A stretch of DNA of 64,000 nt from Streptomyces sp. CNQ-509 (GCF_001011035.1 NZ_CP011492.1:4943001-5007000), one strand, 5' to 3'. Positions 28,515-39,100 are shown, counted from the first letter of the stretch. Notes: generated from the sequence alone by a model not told the origin. Program-made: numbers and translations.

Positions 28515-28961
28515 ATGGGGCGTGCGAGCGATGTGTTACCCGAAGCGGCCGGGATGAGCCGGTACGTGGAGGGGGTGGTGGCCGAGTGGTTGCGGGCGGC
28601 GCGGCGGTTGCCGTTGGACTACTCCGTGGAGAGCCTCCGCGTCGCGGACCGGATCGTCGCCGGGATCCGCGCCGGGCAGGGGGCCGACGAGCGGGCGGTG
28701 GCGCAGGCGCTGCGCGGGGTCGGGGCGTACGTCGGGGAGGTCATGGTCCGGGCCGGGGGCGGGAGTTGGGTGGACCTCGACGACCGGCAGCGCGACTACT
28801 TCGAGCAGCCCGTCGGCGTACGGATGCCGGACGGGCGGGTGTGGAACCCCCTCGGCCGCGCCCTGCGCCGCTACGACCGCGGCAAGGGCGGCCGGGAGTC
28901 GCTGTACGTCTTCTACCTGCTGCTGCACGGCCGGCTGAGCACCGCCCTGCCGCCCGCCTGA
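28515..28961 (+). CDS. Conserved soluble protein of unknown function (148 aa)
   Basis: A cytoplasmic protein with no membrane segments. Sequence features are SRYVEGVVAEWLRAARRLPLDYSVESLRVADRI (split here: a helix, then LPLDYSVESLRVAD), ALRGVGAYVGEVMVRAGGGSW, and RMPDGRVWNPLGRALRRYDRG. The pattern of GAYVGEVM..GG.W followed by a P-x-GR-x-WNPLG motif is like that of DUF3806-type immunity or housekeeping proteins, but this is only a resemblance. GGAGGGG six bases upstream fixes the ATG at 28515 rather than the one at 28500. The long, repeat-rich upstream region suggests regulated expression. A bidirectional terminator follows. Confidence 0.75.
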   Translation: MGRASDVLPEAAGMSRYVEGVVAEWLRAARRLPLDYSVESLRVADRIVAGIRAGQGADERAVAQALRGVGAYVGEVMVRAGGGSWVDLDDRQRDYFEQPVGVRMPDGRVWNPLGRALRRYDRGKGGRESLYVFYLLLHGRLSTALPPA

Positions 28962-28994
28962 CGCACGGCGGTGCCGTCCGGTCCCGGCGGCGCG

Positions 28995-29043
28995 ACGACG
29001 CAGGGCCGGGACCGCGAAGTACGCGGTGCCGGCCCTGCGTCGT
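28995..29043. terminator. Bidirectional terminator between convergent genes
   Basis: A perfect 15-bp stem, 28995-29009 with 29029-29043, further extended inside by ACCGCG/CGCGGT. It lies midway between the stops at 28961 and 29062. Confidence 0.85.
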
Positions 29044-29061
29044 GTGCCGTCTGCTGCTGCC

Positions 29062-29583
29062 TCAGCCGTTGCCGAGGCGCTTGGTCAGGGCGAAGCCCGC
29101 CGCGCCGCCGACCGCGTACATCGCGGCCACCAGGGCGTCGAAGTCCTCCTTGAAGGCTTCCTTCAGCAGGTCGAACTCGTCGGTGAACGCGGTCGCGATG
29201 CCGATCTGGCCGTCCGTCCAGTGGTTGATCAGCATCGCGTAGCCGAGGAACTGGCCCATGATGGCGCCGAGGATGCCGAGGACGATGGCGACGAAGGGCA
29301 GCGCCGGGTTCCGGCCGCCGAGCTTGCCGAACGCGAGGCCGACGAGGATGCCGGCCGCGGCGGCGGGGTAGGCGTACAGCGTGTACTCGCCGGCGTCTCC
29401 CCCGGACGCGCGCATGATGGCGCCGTAGATGACGGCGCCGACGATCATCGCGACGATGCCGACGCCCACGGCGAGGCCCGTGTTGCCGGAGGCGGCCGGC
29501 GGCTGCGCGTAGGGCGGCGGGGCACCGTACGGCTGCTGGCCCGGGGCGCCTGGACCTGGTTGCTGCTGGTAGGGCTGGGACAT
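29062..29583 (-). CDS. Four-helix integral membrane protein with Pro/Gln-rich N-terminus
   Basis: A 173-residue membrane protein. Residues 1-33 are a cytoplasmic Pro/Gln/Tyr-rich stretch (QPYQQQPGPGAPGQQPYG), common in actinobacterial membrane proteins. Hydrophobic segments follow at about 35-58 (GLAVGVGIVAMIVGAVIYGAI), 70-85 (YAYPAAAAGILVGLAFG), 95-118 (LPFVAIVLGILGAIMGQFLGYAML) and 150-167 (AAMYAVGGAAGFAL). The acidic loop TDEFDLLKEAFKEDFD lies between the last two. GGGGG precedes the ATG. No catalytic motif is seen; the function is unknown. Confidence 0.8.
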   Translation of the reverse strand: MSQPYQQQPGPGAPGQQPYGAPPPYAQPPAASGNTGLAVGVGIVAMIVGAVIYGAIMRASGGDAGEYTLYAYPAAAAGILVGLAFGKLGGRNPALPFVAIVLGILGAIMGQFLGYAMLINHWTDGQIGIATAFTDEFDLLKEAFKEDFDALVAAMYAVGGAAGFALTKRLGNG

Positions 29584-29699
29584 GGGTGTTTCCCCCCGGA
29601 GAGATGAGTCTGCCGTGCCCGGGGACAGTTGGTGTGGTGGGCGCGGTCAGTGGGAACCCGCGGCACGCTAGCAGTTGAGCGGTGCCCGACAACAAGCCC

Positions 29700-30152
29700 T
29701 TAAGGGGAGTCGTGACGCGACTGCGACATGCTGTTTCGAACTTCGGACACTCGCTGGCTGACCAGGAACGCTTCCGCCGCGGCCACGAGGTAGAACGTCA
29801 TGTCGTTCTTCCCCAGCACCCCGCTGCGCCAGAAGTCGTACGCCGCGCCCACGTCCGCCGTGCCGAGGTGTACGGCCGTCGCGGCGAGCTGGGTGAGGAG
29901 GACGCCGGCGAGCGCCACGGGGATCGCCAGGAACGCCGAGCCGCGGGACTCCGCGCCCGCGCGGCCCACGGCGGCGCCGACGAGGAGGCCGAGGGCCAGC
30001 GCCCAGTAGCCGAGCTCCAAGCCGCGTTCGCCCACCAGGCCCTGCGTCCCGCCCAGAACCAGCGCTCCCGCCACGGTGGCGGCGGCGCCGACGGCGAGCG
30101 CCTGCAGCAGCCGGCCGCGGCTGTCGGCCGTCGTCATCACCGCATCACCCAT
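29700..30152 (-). CDS. Small integral membrane protein of unknown function (150 aa)
   Basis: Begins MGDAVMTTADSRGRLLQ and has hydrophobic segments around residues 17-38 (LAVGAAATVAGALVLGG), 47-63 (YWALALGLLVGAAVG), 75-96 (AFLAIPVALAGVLLTQLAAT) and 120-134. The YDFWRSGVLGKNDMTFYLVAAAEAF loop and C-terminal SQSRHDSP tail are soluble. An ATG five codons in, or a longer frame from 30230, are alternative starts. It has the same strand and membrane character as the gene at 29062 and may be related by family, both resembling tail pieces of DUF-type four-helix membrane proteins. Not recognised. Confidence 0.7.
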   Translation of the reverse strand: MGDAVMTTADSRGRLLQALAVGAAATVAGALVLGGTQGLVGERGLELGYWALALGLLVGAAVGRAGAESRGSAFLAIPVALAGVLLTQLAATAVHLGTADVGAAYDFWRSGVLGKNDMTFYLVAAAEAFLVSQRVSEVRNSMSQSRHDSP

Positions 30153-30276
30153 ACGGCCGAACGGTAGCAGTTCCGCCGCGCCACCTCCGGTTCCGGCACT
30201 CTGCGGGACGGGTGATCCCGAGGTGGTCACGTCCCCTGCCGCACGCCCTGCCGCATGCCGCCGCGCCGCGCGCCGC

Positions 30277-31554
30277 TCACAGCCGGTGCGCCGCTCCCGG
30301 CGGCGTCGCCCCCCGGGTGTCGAGGAGGAGCTGCGCCTTCACCGCCAGCGCCTGGAGGTCGTACGTCCGGTGCGGCTGGAGCAGCACCGTCAGGTCCGCG
30401 TCCGCAGCCGCGTCGTACACCGGCCCCGTCCGCGGCACCGGCCTGCCCAGCACCTGCCACGCCGTGACGTACGGGTCGTGGAACCCCACCCGCGCGCCCA
30501 GCTCCGTCAGCCGCGCCGCGACGTCGGTCGCCGGGGTGCGCTCCAGGTCGGCGACGTCCGGCTCGTACGTGACGCCGAGGAGCAGCACGCGGGCGCCGCG
30601 GGCGGACTTGCCGTGCTCGTTGAGGAGCTGGGCGCAGCGCTGGACGACGTACCGCGGCATCCGGCCGTTGACCTCGCGGGCGAGGTCGACCATCCGCAGC
30701 GGGTGGTCGAAGCCGGGCGCGGTCCTGCCGCCCGGATGCGGTACGGGGACGGGGACGCGGCCCGGGTCGACCGGCACCCCGTGGCCGCCGATGCCGGGGC
30801 CCGGGCGGAAGCTGTGCGCGGTGCCGAAGGGGCGGGTCTCGGCGCAGCGGACGACGTCCCACAGGTCGATGCCCCGGTCGTGGCAGAACCACGTCAGCTC
30901 GTTGACGAGGGCGAAGTTCACGTGCCGTACGTTGCCCTCCAGCAGCCGCACCGTCTCCGCCTCGCGCGGCCCCCTGGCCCGTACGACCCGCTCCGCGAAC
31001 CGCCCGTAGAACGCCACCGCCGCCTCCGTGCACCCCGGGGTCAGCCCGCCGACGACCTTCGGCGCCGAGGCGGTGTCGGCGGGGTCGAGGGGGCCGGGGG
31101 AGTAGGCGAGGTGGAAGTCGCGCCCGGCGCGCAGCCCGGAGCCCTGCTGGAGGAGGGGCCGCAGGAGGTTCTCGGTGCTCCCCGGGTAGGCGGCGGACTC
31201 CAGCAGCACGGTGGTGCGGGGCTTGAGGTGCCGCGCCAGTTCGCGCGCCGCGTCGGCGACCGGGCCGAGGTCGAGCGCGCCGTCCTCGGCGAGCGGGGTG
31301 GGCACGCAGATGACGGCGGTACGGACCCCGCCGAGGTCGGCGGGGTCCGCGGAGGCGCGGAACCCGGTGGTGAGGAGTCTGCGTACCTCGGCTGCCGTCA
31401 GCGAGCCGCCGACCGGCGGGCGGCCGGTGGCGAGGGCCTCGGCGGCGCGGGGATCGGGGTCGTATCCGACGACGGAGAAGCCGGCCGCCGCCGCGGCCCG
31501 GGCGAGCGGCAGGCCGTGGTGGCCGATTCCGATGACGGCGACGTCTGCGGGCAT
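30277..31554 (-). CDS. Nucleotide-sugar dehydrogenase homologue lacking the catalytic Cys
   Basis: A 425-residue member of the UDP-glucose/GDP-mannose dehydrogenase family. The NAD-binding Rossmann start is VAVIGIGHHGLPLARAAAAAG. VPTPLAEDGALDL, LLESAAYPGSTENLLRPLL, and VRLLEGNVRHVNFALVNELTWFC match family positions. The active-site motif should read GGHCIPVDP or GGSCFPKD; here it reads GIGGHGVPVDP, so Gly replaces the nucleophilic Cys. The C-terminal nucleotide-sugar domain (VLLLGVTYEPDVADLERTPATDV) is intact. It may be a dead enzyme, a regulator, or a dehydrogenase stopping at the aldehyde. Divergent from glpD across 260 bp. Confidence 0.88.
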   Translation of the reverse strand: MPADVAVIGIGHHGLPLARAAAAAGFSVVGYDPDPRAAEALATGRPPVGGSLTAAEVRRLLTTGFRASADPADLGGVRTAVICVPTPLAEDGALDLGPVADAARELARHLKPRTTVLLESAAYPGSTENLLRPLLQQGSGLRAGRDFHLAYSPGPLDPADTASAPKVVGGLTPGCTEAAVAFYGRFAERVVRARGPREAETVRLLEGNVRHVNFALVNELTWFCHDRGIDLWDVVRCAETRPFGTAHSFRPGPGIGGHGVPVDPGRVPVPVPHPGGRTAPGFDHPLRMVDLAREVNGRMPRYVVQRCAQLLNEHGKSARGARVLLLGVTYEPDVADLERTPATDVAARLTELGARVGFHDPYVTAWQVLGRPVPRTGPVYDAAADADLTVLLQPHRTYDLQALAVKAQLLLDTRGATPPGAAHRL

Positions 31555-31814
31555 GTCTGGGGGACTTTCCTTCCCGGAGGGCCCCGGACGCCGGGCCCGG
31601 GGTGGAGAGAGGCTCTTGTCAGGCTACGGGCATATATGACTGTTATTCAGTATTGGGCGGTTTGCGGCGCCCGTGGCGGCGGTTGCGCCCGCCGTACGGC
31701 GGCTGCGCGCCGTGCCGCGAAGGCCGACGCACGGTGGCTGTACGGCGCGGGTGCGGACAGAATCGACGTGGGCACGTGGACTGCCGCAACGGGGCGACAG
31801 GACGGGAGGCATCC
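31555..31814. promoter_or_regulatory. Divergent promoter region, sugar dehydrogenase homologue / glpD
   Basis: A 260-bp spacer with an AT-rich island, 31628-31657 (CATATATGACTGTTATTCAG), that holds ACTG-N5-CAGT. This is the only low-GC patch in the region and the best candidate for the promoter elements of either gene. No assigned operator is recognised. Confidence 0.45.
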
Positions 31815-33521
31815 GTGAAGACAGCGGTACTGGGGCCGGCCGAGCGCGGCGCGGCCCTCGCACAGATGGCCGAGCGCGAGCTGGACCTGCTGGTCGTCGG
31901 CGCCGGCGTGGTCGGCGCGGGCACCGCGCTGGACGCGGCGACCCGCGGCCTGGCCACCGGGCTGGTCGAGGCGCGGGACTGGGCGTCGGGCACGTCGAGC
32001 CGGTCGAGCAAGCTCATCCACGGCGGGCTGCGCTATCTGGAGATGCTGGACTTCGCGCTCGTCCGCGAGGCGCTGAAGGAGCGCGGGCTGCTCACCGAGC
32101 GCCTGGCGCCGCACCTCGTCAAGCCGGTGCCGTTCCTCTATCCCCTCAAGCACCGCGCCTGGGAGCGGGCGTATGCCGGCTCCGGCGTGCTGCTCTACGA
32201 CGCCATGTCCGTCGCCCGCGCACACGGCCGCGGCATGCCCGCGCACCGTCACCTCTCCCGCTCGCACGCCCTGCGTGTCGCGCCGTGTCTGCGGAAGGAC
32301 GCGCTCGTCGGCGCACTGCAGTACTACGACGCGCAGGTCGACGACGCCCGTTACGTCGCCACGCTCGTGCGCACCGCCGCGCAGTACGGGGCGCAGGTCG
32401 CCAACCGCGCGCGGGTCGTGGGCTTCCTGCGGGAGGGCGAGCGCGTCGTGGGCGCGCGGGTGCACGACCTGGAGCAGGGCGGGGAGTTCGAGGTACGGGC
32501 GCGGCAGGTCGTCAACGCCACCGGGGTGTGGACGGACGAGACGCAGGCGATGGTCGGCGAGCGCGGGCAGTTCCACGTGAGGGCGTCGAAGGGCATCCAC
32601 CTCGTCGTACCGAAGGACCGCATCCACTCCACCTCCGGCCTCCTCCTGCGCACCGAGAAGAGCGTGCTCTTCGTCATCCCCTGGGGGCGGCACTGGATCA
32701 TCGGCACCACGGACACCGACTGGGACCTCGACAAGGCCCATCCCGCGGCCTCCTCCGCCGACATCGACTACCTGCTGGAGCACGTCAACGCCGTGCTCGC
32801 GGTGCCGCTGACGCGAGACGACGTCGAGGGCGTGTACGCGGGCCTGCGGCCGCTGCTCGCCGGCGAGTCCGACGCGACCAGCAAGCTGTCGCGCGAGCAC
32901 ACCGTGGCGCACCCGGTGCCCGGGCTCGTCGTCGTCGCGGGCGGCAAGTACACGACGTACCGGGTGATGGCCAAGGACGCCGTCGACGAGGCCGTGCACG
33001 GGCTCGACCAGCGCGTCGGGCCGTGCGTCACGGAGGACGTGCGGCTGCTGGGCGCGGAGGGGTACCAGGCGCTGTGGAACGCGCGGGCGCGGACCGCGGC
33101 GCGGACGGGGGTGCACGTCGCGCGGGTGGAGCACCTGCTGAACCGGTACGGGTCGCTGTCGGAGGAGGTGCTGGAGCTGATCGAGCGGGACCCGTCGCTC
33201 GGCCTGCCGCTCACGGGCGCGGACGACTATCTGCGCGCGGAGGTCGTCTACGCGGCCTCGCACGAGGGCGCGCGCCACCTCGACGACGTGCTGACGCGGC
33301 GTACCCGGATCTCCATAGAGACCTTCGACCGCGGTACGCAGTGCGCCGCCGAGGTCGCCGCGCTGATGGCGCCGGTGCTCGGCTGGGACGGCGACCAGGT
33401 CGAGCGTGAGGTGGCGCACTACGACAAGCGGGTCGAGGCCGAGCGCGAGTCGCAGCGGCAGCCGGACGACCAGACGGCGGACGCGGCGCGGCTGGGCGCA
33501 CCGGAGATCGTGCCGTTGTGA
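31815..33521 (+). CDS. glpD: Aerobic glycerol-3-phosphate dehydrogenase (FAD)
   Basis: Oxidises sn-glycerol 3-phosphate to dihydroxyacetone phosphate at the membrane, passing electrons to quinone. The 568 residues contain the FAD-binding LLVVGAGVVGAGTALDAATRG, the GTSSRSSKLIHGGLRYLE substrate/FAD signature, QVVNATGVWTDE, IPWGRHWIIGTTDTDWD, and VVVAGGKYTTYRVMAKD. The GTG start follows GGGAGG by six bases. There is no glpF or glpK beside it, so this is a stand-alone copy. Confidence 0.95.
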   Translation: MKTAVLGPAERGAALAQMAERELDLLVVGAGVVGAGTALDAATRGLATGLVEARDWASGTSSRSSKLIHGGLRYLEMLDFALVREALKERGLLTERLAPHLVKPVPFLYPLKHRAWERAYAGSGVLLYDAMSVARAHGRGMPAHRHLSRSHALRVAPCLRKDALVGALQYYDAQVDDARYVATLVRTAAQYGAQVANRARVVGFLREGERVVGARVHDLEQGGEFEVRARQVVNATGVWTDETQAMVGERGQFHVRASKGIHLVVPKDRIHSTSGLLLRTEKSVLFVIPWGRHWIIGTTDTDWDLDKAHPAASSADIDYLLEHVNAVLAVPLTRDDVEGVYAGLRPLLAGESDATSKLSREHTVAHPVPGLVVVAGGKYTTYRVMAKDAVDEAVHGLDQRVGPCVTEDVRLLGAEGYQALWNARARTAARTGVHVARVEHLLNRYGSLSEEVLELIERDPSLGLPLTGADDYLRAEVVYAASHEGARHLDDVLTRRTRISIETFDRGTQCAAEVAALMAPVLGWDGDQVEREVAHYDKRVEAERESQRQPDDQTADAARLGAPEIVPL

Positions 33522-33784
33522 ACGTTCCGCTGTGACCGTGCCCCCGCGGGGGTGCGCGCGCCGGTGCTCCCGCGGGTGCCGCGGGGGGCCGGCGCCGCGG
33601 TGGCGGCATGCCGGTTGTAGGTGCATGTAAGCAACCGCGGCACGGGACTTGGGCGGCGTCAACGCCGCAGACCGGGCCGCCCGCGGCGGGAGATCGATCG
33701 TGGCAAACCTCGCCCGGCGCTCAGGGGTGTCCGTGCGATAAGACACAATGGAGGTCCTGCCGGGGTGAATCGCTGAGGGGATCG

Positions 33785-35980
33785 ATGGGGCGCGAAGGGG
33801 ACGGCGCGACGGGTCGGCTGCTGGCCGGCCGCTATCGGCTCGGGGAGGTGCTCGGCCGCGGTGGCATGGGCACCGTCTGGCGTGCCACGGACGAAGTGCT
33901 GGGCCGTGCGGTGGCGGTCAAGGAGCTGCGGCTGCCCACCAGTGTGGACGAGGACGAGAAGCGCCGCCTCGTCACGCGAACGCTCCGCGAGGCGAAGGCG
34001 ATCGCCCGCATCAGGAACACCGGCGCGGTCACGGTCTACGACGTGGTGGACGAGGACGACCGCCCCTGGATCGTCATGGAGCTGATCGAGGGCCGCTCGC
34101 TCTCCGACCTCACCCGCGACGACGGCCCGCTGACGCCCCGGCGCGCCGCCGAGGTCGGCCTCGCCGTGCTCGACGTGCTGCGCGCGGCCCACAGCGAGGG
34201 CATCCTGCACCGCGACGTGAAGCCGTCGAACGTGCTCATCTCCGACGACGGCCGCGTCGTGCTCAGCGACTTCGGCATCGCGCAGGTCGAGGGTGACCCG
34301 TCCATCACGACGACGGGCATGCTCGTCGGCGCCCCGTCGTACATCTCGCCCGAGCGCGCCCGCGGGCAGAAGCCGGGCCCCCCGGCGGACCTGTGGTCGC
34401 TCGGCGGGCTGCTGTACGCGGCGGTGGAGGGGCATCCTCCGTACGACCTGGGGTCGGCGATCGCCACCCTGACCGCGGTGATGACCAAGCCCATCGATCC
34501 GCCCGAGAACGCCGGTCCGCTGGAAGACGCCATCTACGGACTGCTGCGCAAGGACCCCGGCGAGCGGCTCGACGACGCGGGCGCGCGGGCGCTGCTGCGC
34601 GCCGTCGTCGACGCGCCGGAGGACGTGCCCGGCGAGCCCTCGGCGGCGACGGCGCCCACGACGATGGTGCCGCTGCCGGTGGTGCCGGACGCGGGCGGCG
34701 GGGCGGGCGCGGGGCAGGGCACGGCGGCGCCGGCGCGGCGGAAGACGGAGCGGAAGAAGACGTCGCGCAGACTGACTTCGGGGGCGCAGGGAAGCAGGCG
34801 TACGGCGGGACGGGCCGGGACGGCCGCGGGCGCGTCGGGCGCCGGTGCCGCCGCTGCCGGTGCGGGTTCCGCCGCGGCGGCGGAGGCGGCGGCTCCGGCC
34901 GACGCGCCGGCACCGCCGCAGACGCCGCCGCGCTCCGACGCCGCGCCCGGTACGCCGGATCGGCCGACGGCGCCGCCGCGGTCCGGGGCGGCTGCCGCCG
35001 GGACCTCGGGCGCGGCCGCCGCCGGTCCGGGGACGGCCGGGGCCGGAGGCCGGGAGGCCGGTGCGTACGGCGCCGAGGGCCCCGCCGCCCGTACGGCGGT
35101 CACGGGTGCGGCACCGCCGGCGGCCCGGGCACGGGCGGGCGCCGGTGACCTCGCCGCGCGCGTGGCGGCGCTGCCCCGGCGCACGCTGGCGGTCATCGCC
35201 GCCGTGGTGGCGCTGGCGATCCTCGGCACGGTGCTCGCCGTGGCGCTCGGCGGCGACGACTCCGACTCGGGCACGTCCGGCGACGGCGGCGGGCAGAGCG
35301 CGGGCGCGGGCACGCAGGACGGCAAGGAAGCGAAGCAGGACAAGGACCAGGGCGGCAGCGGCGAGAACGACGCCCAGGAGGACAAGCGCAAGCAGGACGA
35401 CGACGGCGCGGCGGGCGACGAGGACGACGACTCCTCGGGCCCGGGGTCCGGAAAGAACGAGGACGGGGGCGACGACGGCTCCGGATCCGGTTCCGGAAAG
35501 GACCCCACGAACGTACCCGGCGGTTACGCGACGCTCACGGAGCCGGAGTTCAAGTTCTCCGTCGCCCTCCCCGACGGCTGGAAGCGCACCGCCACCTCGC
35601 CGGGCGGCGGCGGCGCGATCCTCAGCGGATCGTCCTCCTTCCCGCGCGTGCAGATCGACTTCACGTCCCAGCCCAACAACACCGAGGGCGGCGCGCTGTC
35701 GAACTGGCAGAAGATAGAGGGCGCCGTGAGTTCCTCCAGCTCCGGCTACCGCAAGATCTCGATGAAGGAAATCGAGTGGCGCGGTTATCCCACGGTCGCG
35801 GACTGGCAGTTCAGCCGCGTGCAGGACGGCCAGAGGATCAGGGTCCTGGACCGCGGATTCGCCGTCGACGACAACCACGGCTACGCGATAATGATCAGTT
35901 GTCCGGAGAACGAGTGGAACGGCGCGGAGTGCCGCGGGCTGCGCGACACGGCGTTCGAAACCTTCAAGCCGGTCGACTAA
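33785..35980 (+). CDS. Receptor Ser/Thr protein kinase with extracellular sensor domain (731 aa)
   Basis: A membrane-spanning kinase. The cytoplasmic catalytic domain (residues 15-275) is complete: GRGGMGTVWRA glycine loop, Lys in VAVKELRLP, HRDVKPSNVL catalytic loop, DFGIAQVEG, and YISPERARG. A basic and Ala/Pro-rich juxtamembrane stretch (about 300-460) precedes one helix (about 468-490, TLAVIAAVVALAILGTVLAV). An acidic, Gly/Ser-rich linker leads to a C-terminal external domain, FKFSVALPDGWKRTATSPGGG ... ETFKPVD. There are no PASTA repeats. This domain resembles those of the two other kinase genes nearby. The ligand is unknown. Confidence 0.93.
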   Translation: MGREGDGATGRLLAGRYRLGEVLGRGGMGTVWRATDEVLGRAVAVKELRLPTSVDEDEKRRLVTRTLREAKAIARIRNTGAVTVYDVVDEDDRPWIVMELIEGRSLSDLTRDDGPLTPRRAAEVGLAVLDVLRAAHSEGILHRDVKPSNVLISDDGRVVLSDFGIAQVEGDPSITTTGMLVGAPSYISPERARGQKPGPPADLWSLGGLLYAAVEGHPPYDLGSAIATLTAVMTKPIDPPENAGPLEDAIYGLLRKDPGERLDDAGARALLRAVVDAPEDVPGEPSAATAPTTMVPLPVVPDAGGGAGAGQGTAAPARRKTERKKTSRRLTSGAQGSRRTAGRAGTAAGASGAGAAAAGAGSAAAAEAAAPADAPAPPQTPPRSDAAPGTPDRPTAPPRSGAAAAGTSGAAAAGPGTAGAGGREAGAYGAEGPAARTAVTGAAPPAARARAGAGDLAARVAALPRRTLAVIAAVVALAILGTVLAVALGGDDSDSGTSGDGGGQSAGAGTQDGKEAKQDKDQGGSGENDAQEDKRKQDDDGAAGDEDDDSSGPGSGKNEDGGDDGSGSGSGKDPTNVPGGYATLTEPEFKFSVALPDGWKRTATSPGGGGAILSGSSSFPRVQIDFTSQPNNTEGGALSNWQKIEGAVSSSSSGYRKISMKEIEWRGYPTVADWQFSRVQDGQRIRVLDRGFAVDDNHGYAIMISCPENEWNGAECRGLRDTAFETFKPVD

Positions 35981-36117
35981 CCCGCGCGAGCGGGGCACAG
36001 ACCACCCGTCGAGCACGTATCGTGATGTCTCGCGGACCGTACGCATCCGGACCAGGCTGAATACCGACCGCATTTGGCCCGGTCTCAGGTTCATTGCGCG
36101 GTTGTGGGGAGGCGTTC

Positions 36118-39100
36118 GTGGACGACTACGCGGGCCGAGTGCTCGCCGACCGTTACCGGCTACCGGCTGCCGTCGACGCCGAACCCATCCACACGCGCGC
36201 CTTCGACACTTATAGCGGGCAGGACGTCCTCATCGGGCAGGTGCCGCTGCCGGAGATCGTCGAGGCCGAGTTCATCGAGGACGGCGGCGGCGCGGATCCC
36301 TCCGGGTACGGCGACGGGGCGGGTCGCGGCGCGGCGAGCGCGGTGGTGCAGCGCGCGATGGACGCGGCCCGCGCGGCGGCGGCCATTCCGGACCACCCCC
36401 GGCTGGCGCAGGTCTTCGACGTCTTCGAGGAGGGCGGCAGCCTCTGGATCGTCAGCGAGCTGGTGCCCGCGCGGACGCTCGAAGGGCTGCTGGAGGAGCG
36501 GCCGTTGAGCCCGTACCGCGGGGCGGAGGTCGCGGCGGACATCCTCACGGCGCTGCGCGCGCTGCACGCGCACGGCTGGACGCACCGGAACATCACGACG
36601 CGCACGGTGCTTGTCTGCGACGACGGCCGGGTGGTCCTCACGGGCCTGGCGTCGGGCGCGGCGGAAGAGGCGCTGTGCGGCTACGATCCGCTGCCCCCGC
36701 CGCCCGGCCGCGGCGAACCCCCGCGCCCGTCGGGCAGCCCGGGGCCCCGCCCCGGCGTCACCGCGGAGCAGGCGGCGGGAGCGGAACCGGGTCCCGGCGA
36801 CGCGCCGGGCCTGCCGCAACTCCCGGACCCGGCGACGGGGTTCCTGCCGGCGCAGGGCGCGCCCGGCGCTCCGCGGGGTGCGGTCGGCGGGCCGGAGGGC
36901 GGTATCTTACCGCCGGGGTGGGACGACCGCGGGGGACCGTACGGCGACAGCGCGGAGGCGCGCGGTGGTGCGGGCCCGTACGGCACGCCGCCGTACGACG
37001 AGGACGACGAGGTGTGGCGCTCCGCTCCGTACGGGGCGGGTCGCGGCACTGATCCGGCGGAGGACGAGCCGCGGGGCGGCGACGGCCGCGAACCGGGCTG
37101 GGGCGCGCCGGGCGGCTCGGCCACCGGAGCGGGCACGGGCGAAGCCGCGGCGGAGGGCTGGCCGTTCGGCGCGTGGCAACAGGGCGGCCCGGCAGCGGGT
37201 GCGACGGGCGGCGAGCGCGGCGGCCCGCAGGGCGGACACCCGGGCGGCGGTGCCGCCGGGACCCCCGGGCAGAGGCCCGGCGTGCCGGGCGGTGGACCGG
37301 CTCAGCAGGCGCAGAGGAGTGGCGCGCAGTCGGGCGGCGGTGCCCCTGTGGCGCGCGGGCAAGGATCCGGGGCCCCGGGCGTAGGCCCGGCCCAACGGCC
37401 GTACGCCGGTGGTGCGCAGGGCGGCGCCGCGCAGGGTGCGCCGGGAGGGCAGCCGGGCGGCGGCCCTGCCGGGGCCCGCGGGCAGGGGCCCGCGGTGCCG
37501 GGTGGTGGACCGGTTCAACAGCCGTACGGGAGCGGGCCGCAGGGCGGCCCTCCCGCGGGGCAGGGGCCTCGCGGTGCCGGACCGGCCCCGCGCGAGGGGC
37601 AGTCGGGCGGTCGCCCCGTCCCCGCCGGTGGCGGGGACGTGCCCGCGGCGCGGGCCGGGGTGATGGCCGCGTACCAGGCCGGTACGCGCGCCGCCGAGGC
37701 ACGCATCGCCGGTGGCGCCGGCGGCGCGAGACCTCCGGTGGTGCCGGGGCAGGCCGCGCGTACGCCCGAGGCCGGCCGGCCTCCCGGTGCGGGGGCGGGT
37801 CCGGCGTACAGCGACCGCATCGACATCGGCGGCGGTCCTCCCGCGCAGGGCGGCGCCGCCAACCCGGCCCCGCAGACCGCCGGTTCGCCGGATACCGGCG
37901 CCCCCTGGGACGACCTGCCGCACGACGCGGGCGACGACGGCTACGACGAGTACGGCACCGCGGACCCCTACGGCACACGGACGGCCGCCCCCGGCGGCCC
38001 GTACCGGTCCACAGGCGCGCCCCCCGGCGCCCCGGCCCCCCACGCCGGCGGCCCTGTTCCGCCCGGCGCCCCCGGCTCCGGCGGCGCACCCGGTGCGCCC
38101 GTGCCCGGCCGCGCGCCCGGCGCCACCGGTGCGCCGGGTTCCTACGGCTCCGGCCCGCCCGGCGGTGCGCCCGCGGGCGGTGCGCCCGGTCCGTATCGCG
38201 GTACGGGCGCACCCGGCGCCCACGGCGGCATCGGGTCCGGCTCCTACGACCACTCCGGTCCTGCCTACGGCGGTCCGGGCACGGCCGCCGGAACGCCCGC
38301 GCCCGGCGGGCCCCCCGCATCCCGCGGGCCGGGACCGGGCCCCGCGCCCGGCGGCGCCGCCCCCGGCCACCACCACCCCACCGACCGTGCCCGCCCGCCC
38401 GGCGCCCCCGGGGGCCACCCCGCCGCCGGCCAGCCCGGCGGTCGCGGTCCCGGTGCCTACGGCACCCCCGGCGCCAGGCCCGCCGAGTTCGCCGAGCCCG
38501 AGCAGCAGTCCCTTCCCGACTCCCTCCCCGGCGGCGCCTCCTACGGCGGCAGCCTGCCCGGGGTGCGCCCCGGGGCGTCCATCGCCGTGCCCGTCGGCGC
38601 GCAGGCCGTGCCCGCGGACCGCGACGCGCCGCCGGGACCCGAGGCCGGCGGGGCCACCCGCTACCCCGGGCCCAGCACCCGGCTCGCCGCCGAGCGCGCG
38701 CGGACGACGCGGATGCAGGTCGTCGGCGCCGTCACCGAGCGGTGGGCGCCCGAGCAGGCCGGGCCCGTCCACGAGCACTGGCAGCTCGCGCCCCCCGTCG
38801 GCCCCGCCGCCGACCTCTGGGCGCTCGGCGCGCTGCTCTTCCGCGCCGTCCAGGGGCACTCCGCGTACCCCGAGGAGGACGTCGCCGAGCTGGTGCAGCT
38901 CGTCTGCTCCGAGCCCCCCGCGCACGCGGAGGAGTGCGGGGCCCTGCGCCCCGTCGTGGAGTCGCTGCTCCGCCAGGACCCCACGGAGCGGCCGGACTTC
39001 GAGGAGCTGCGCGGCTGGCTGCGGTCCCTGATCCGGACCGCGCCCGAGCCCGGCATCGGCAGCCGTACGGTCACCGTGCCGCAGCACGGCACCGGCCGCG

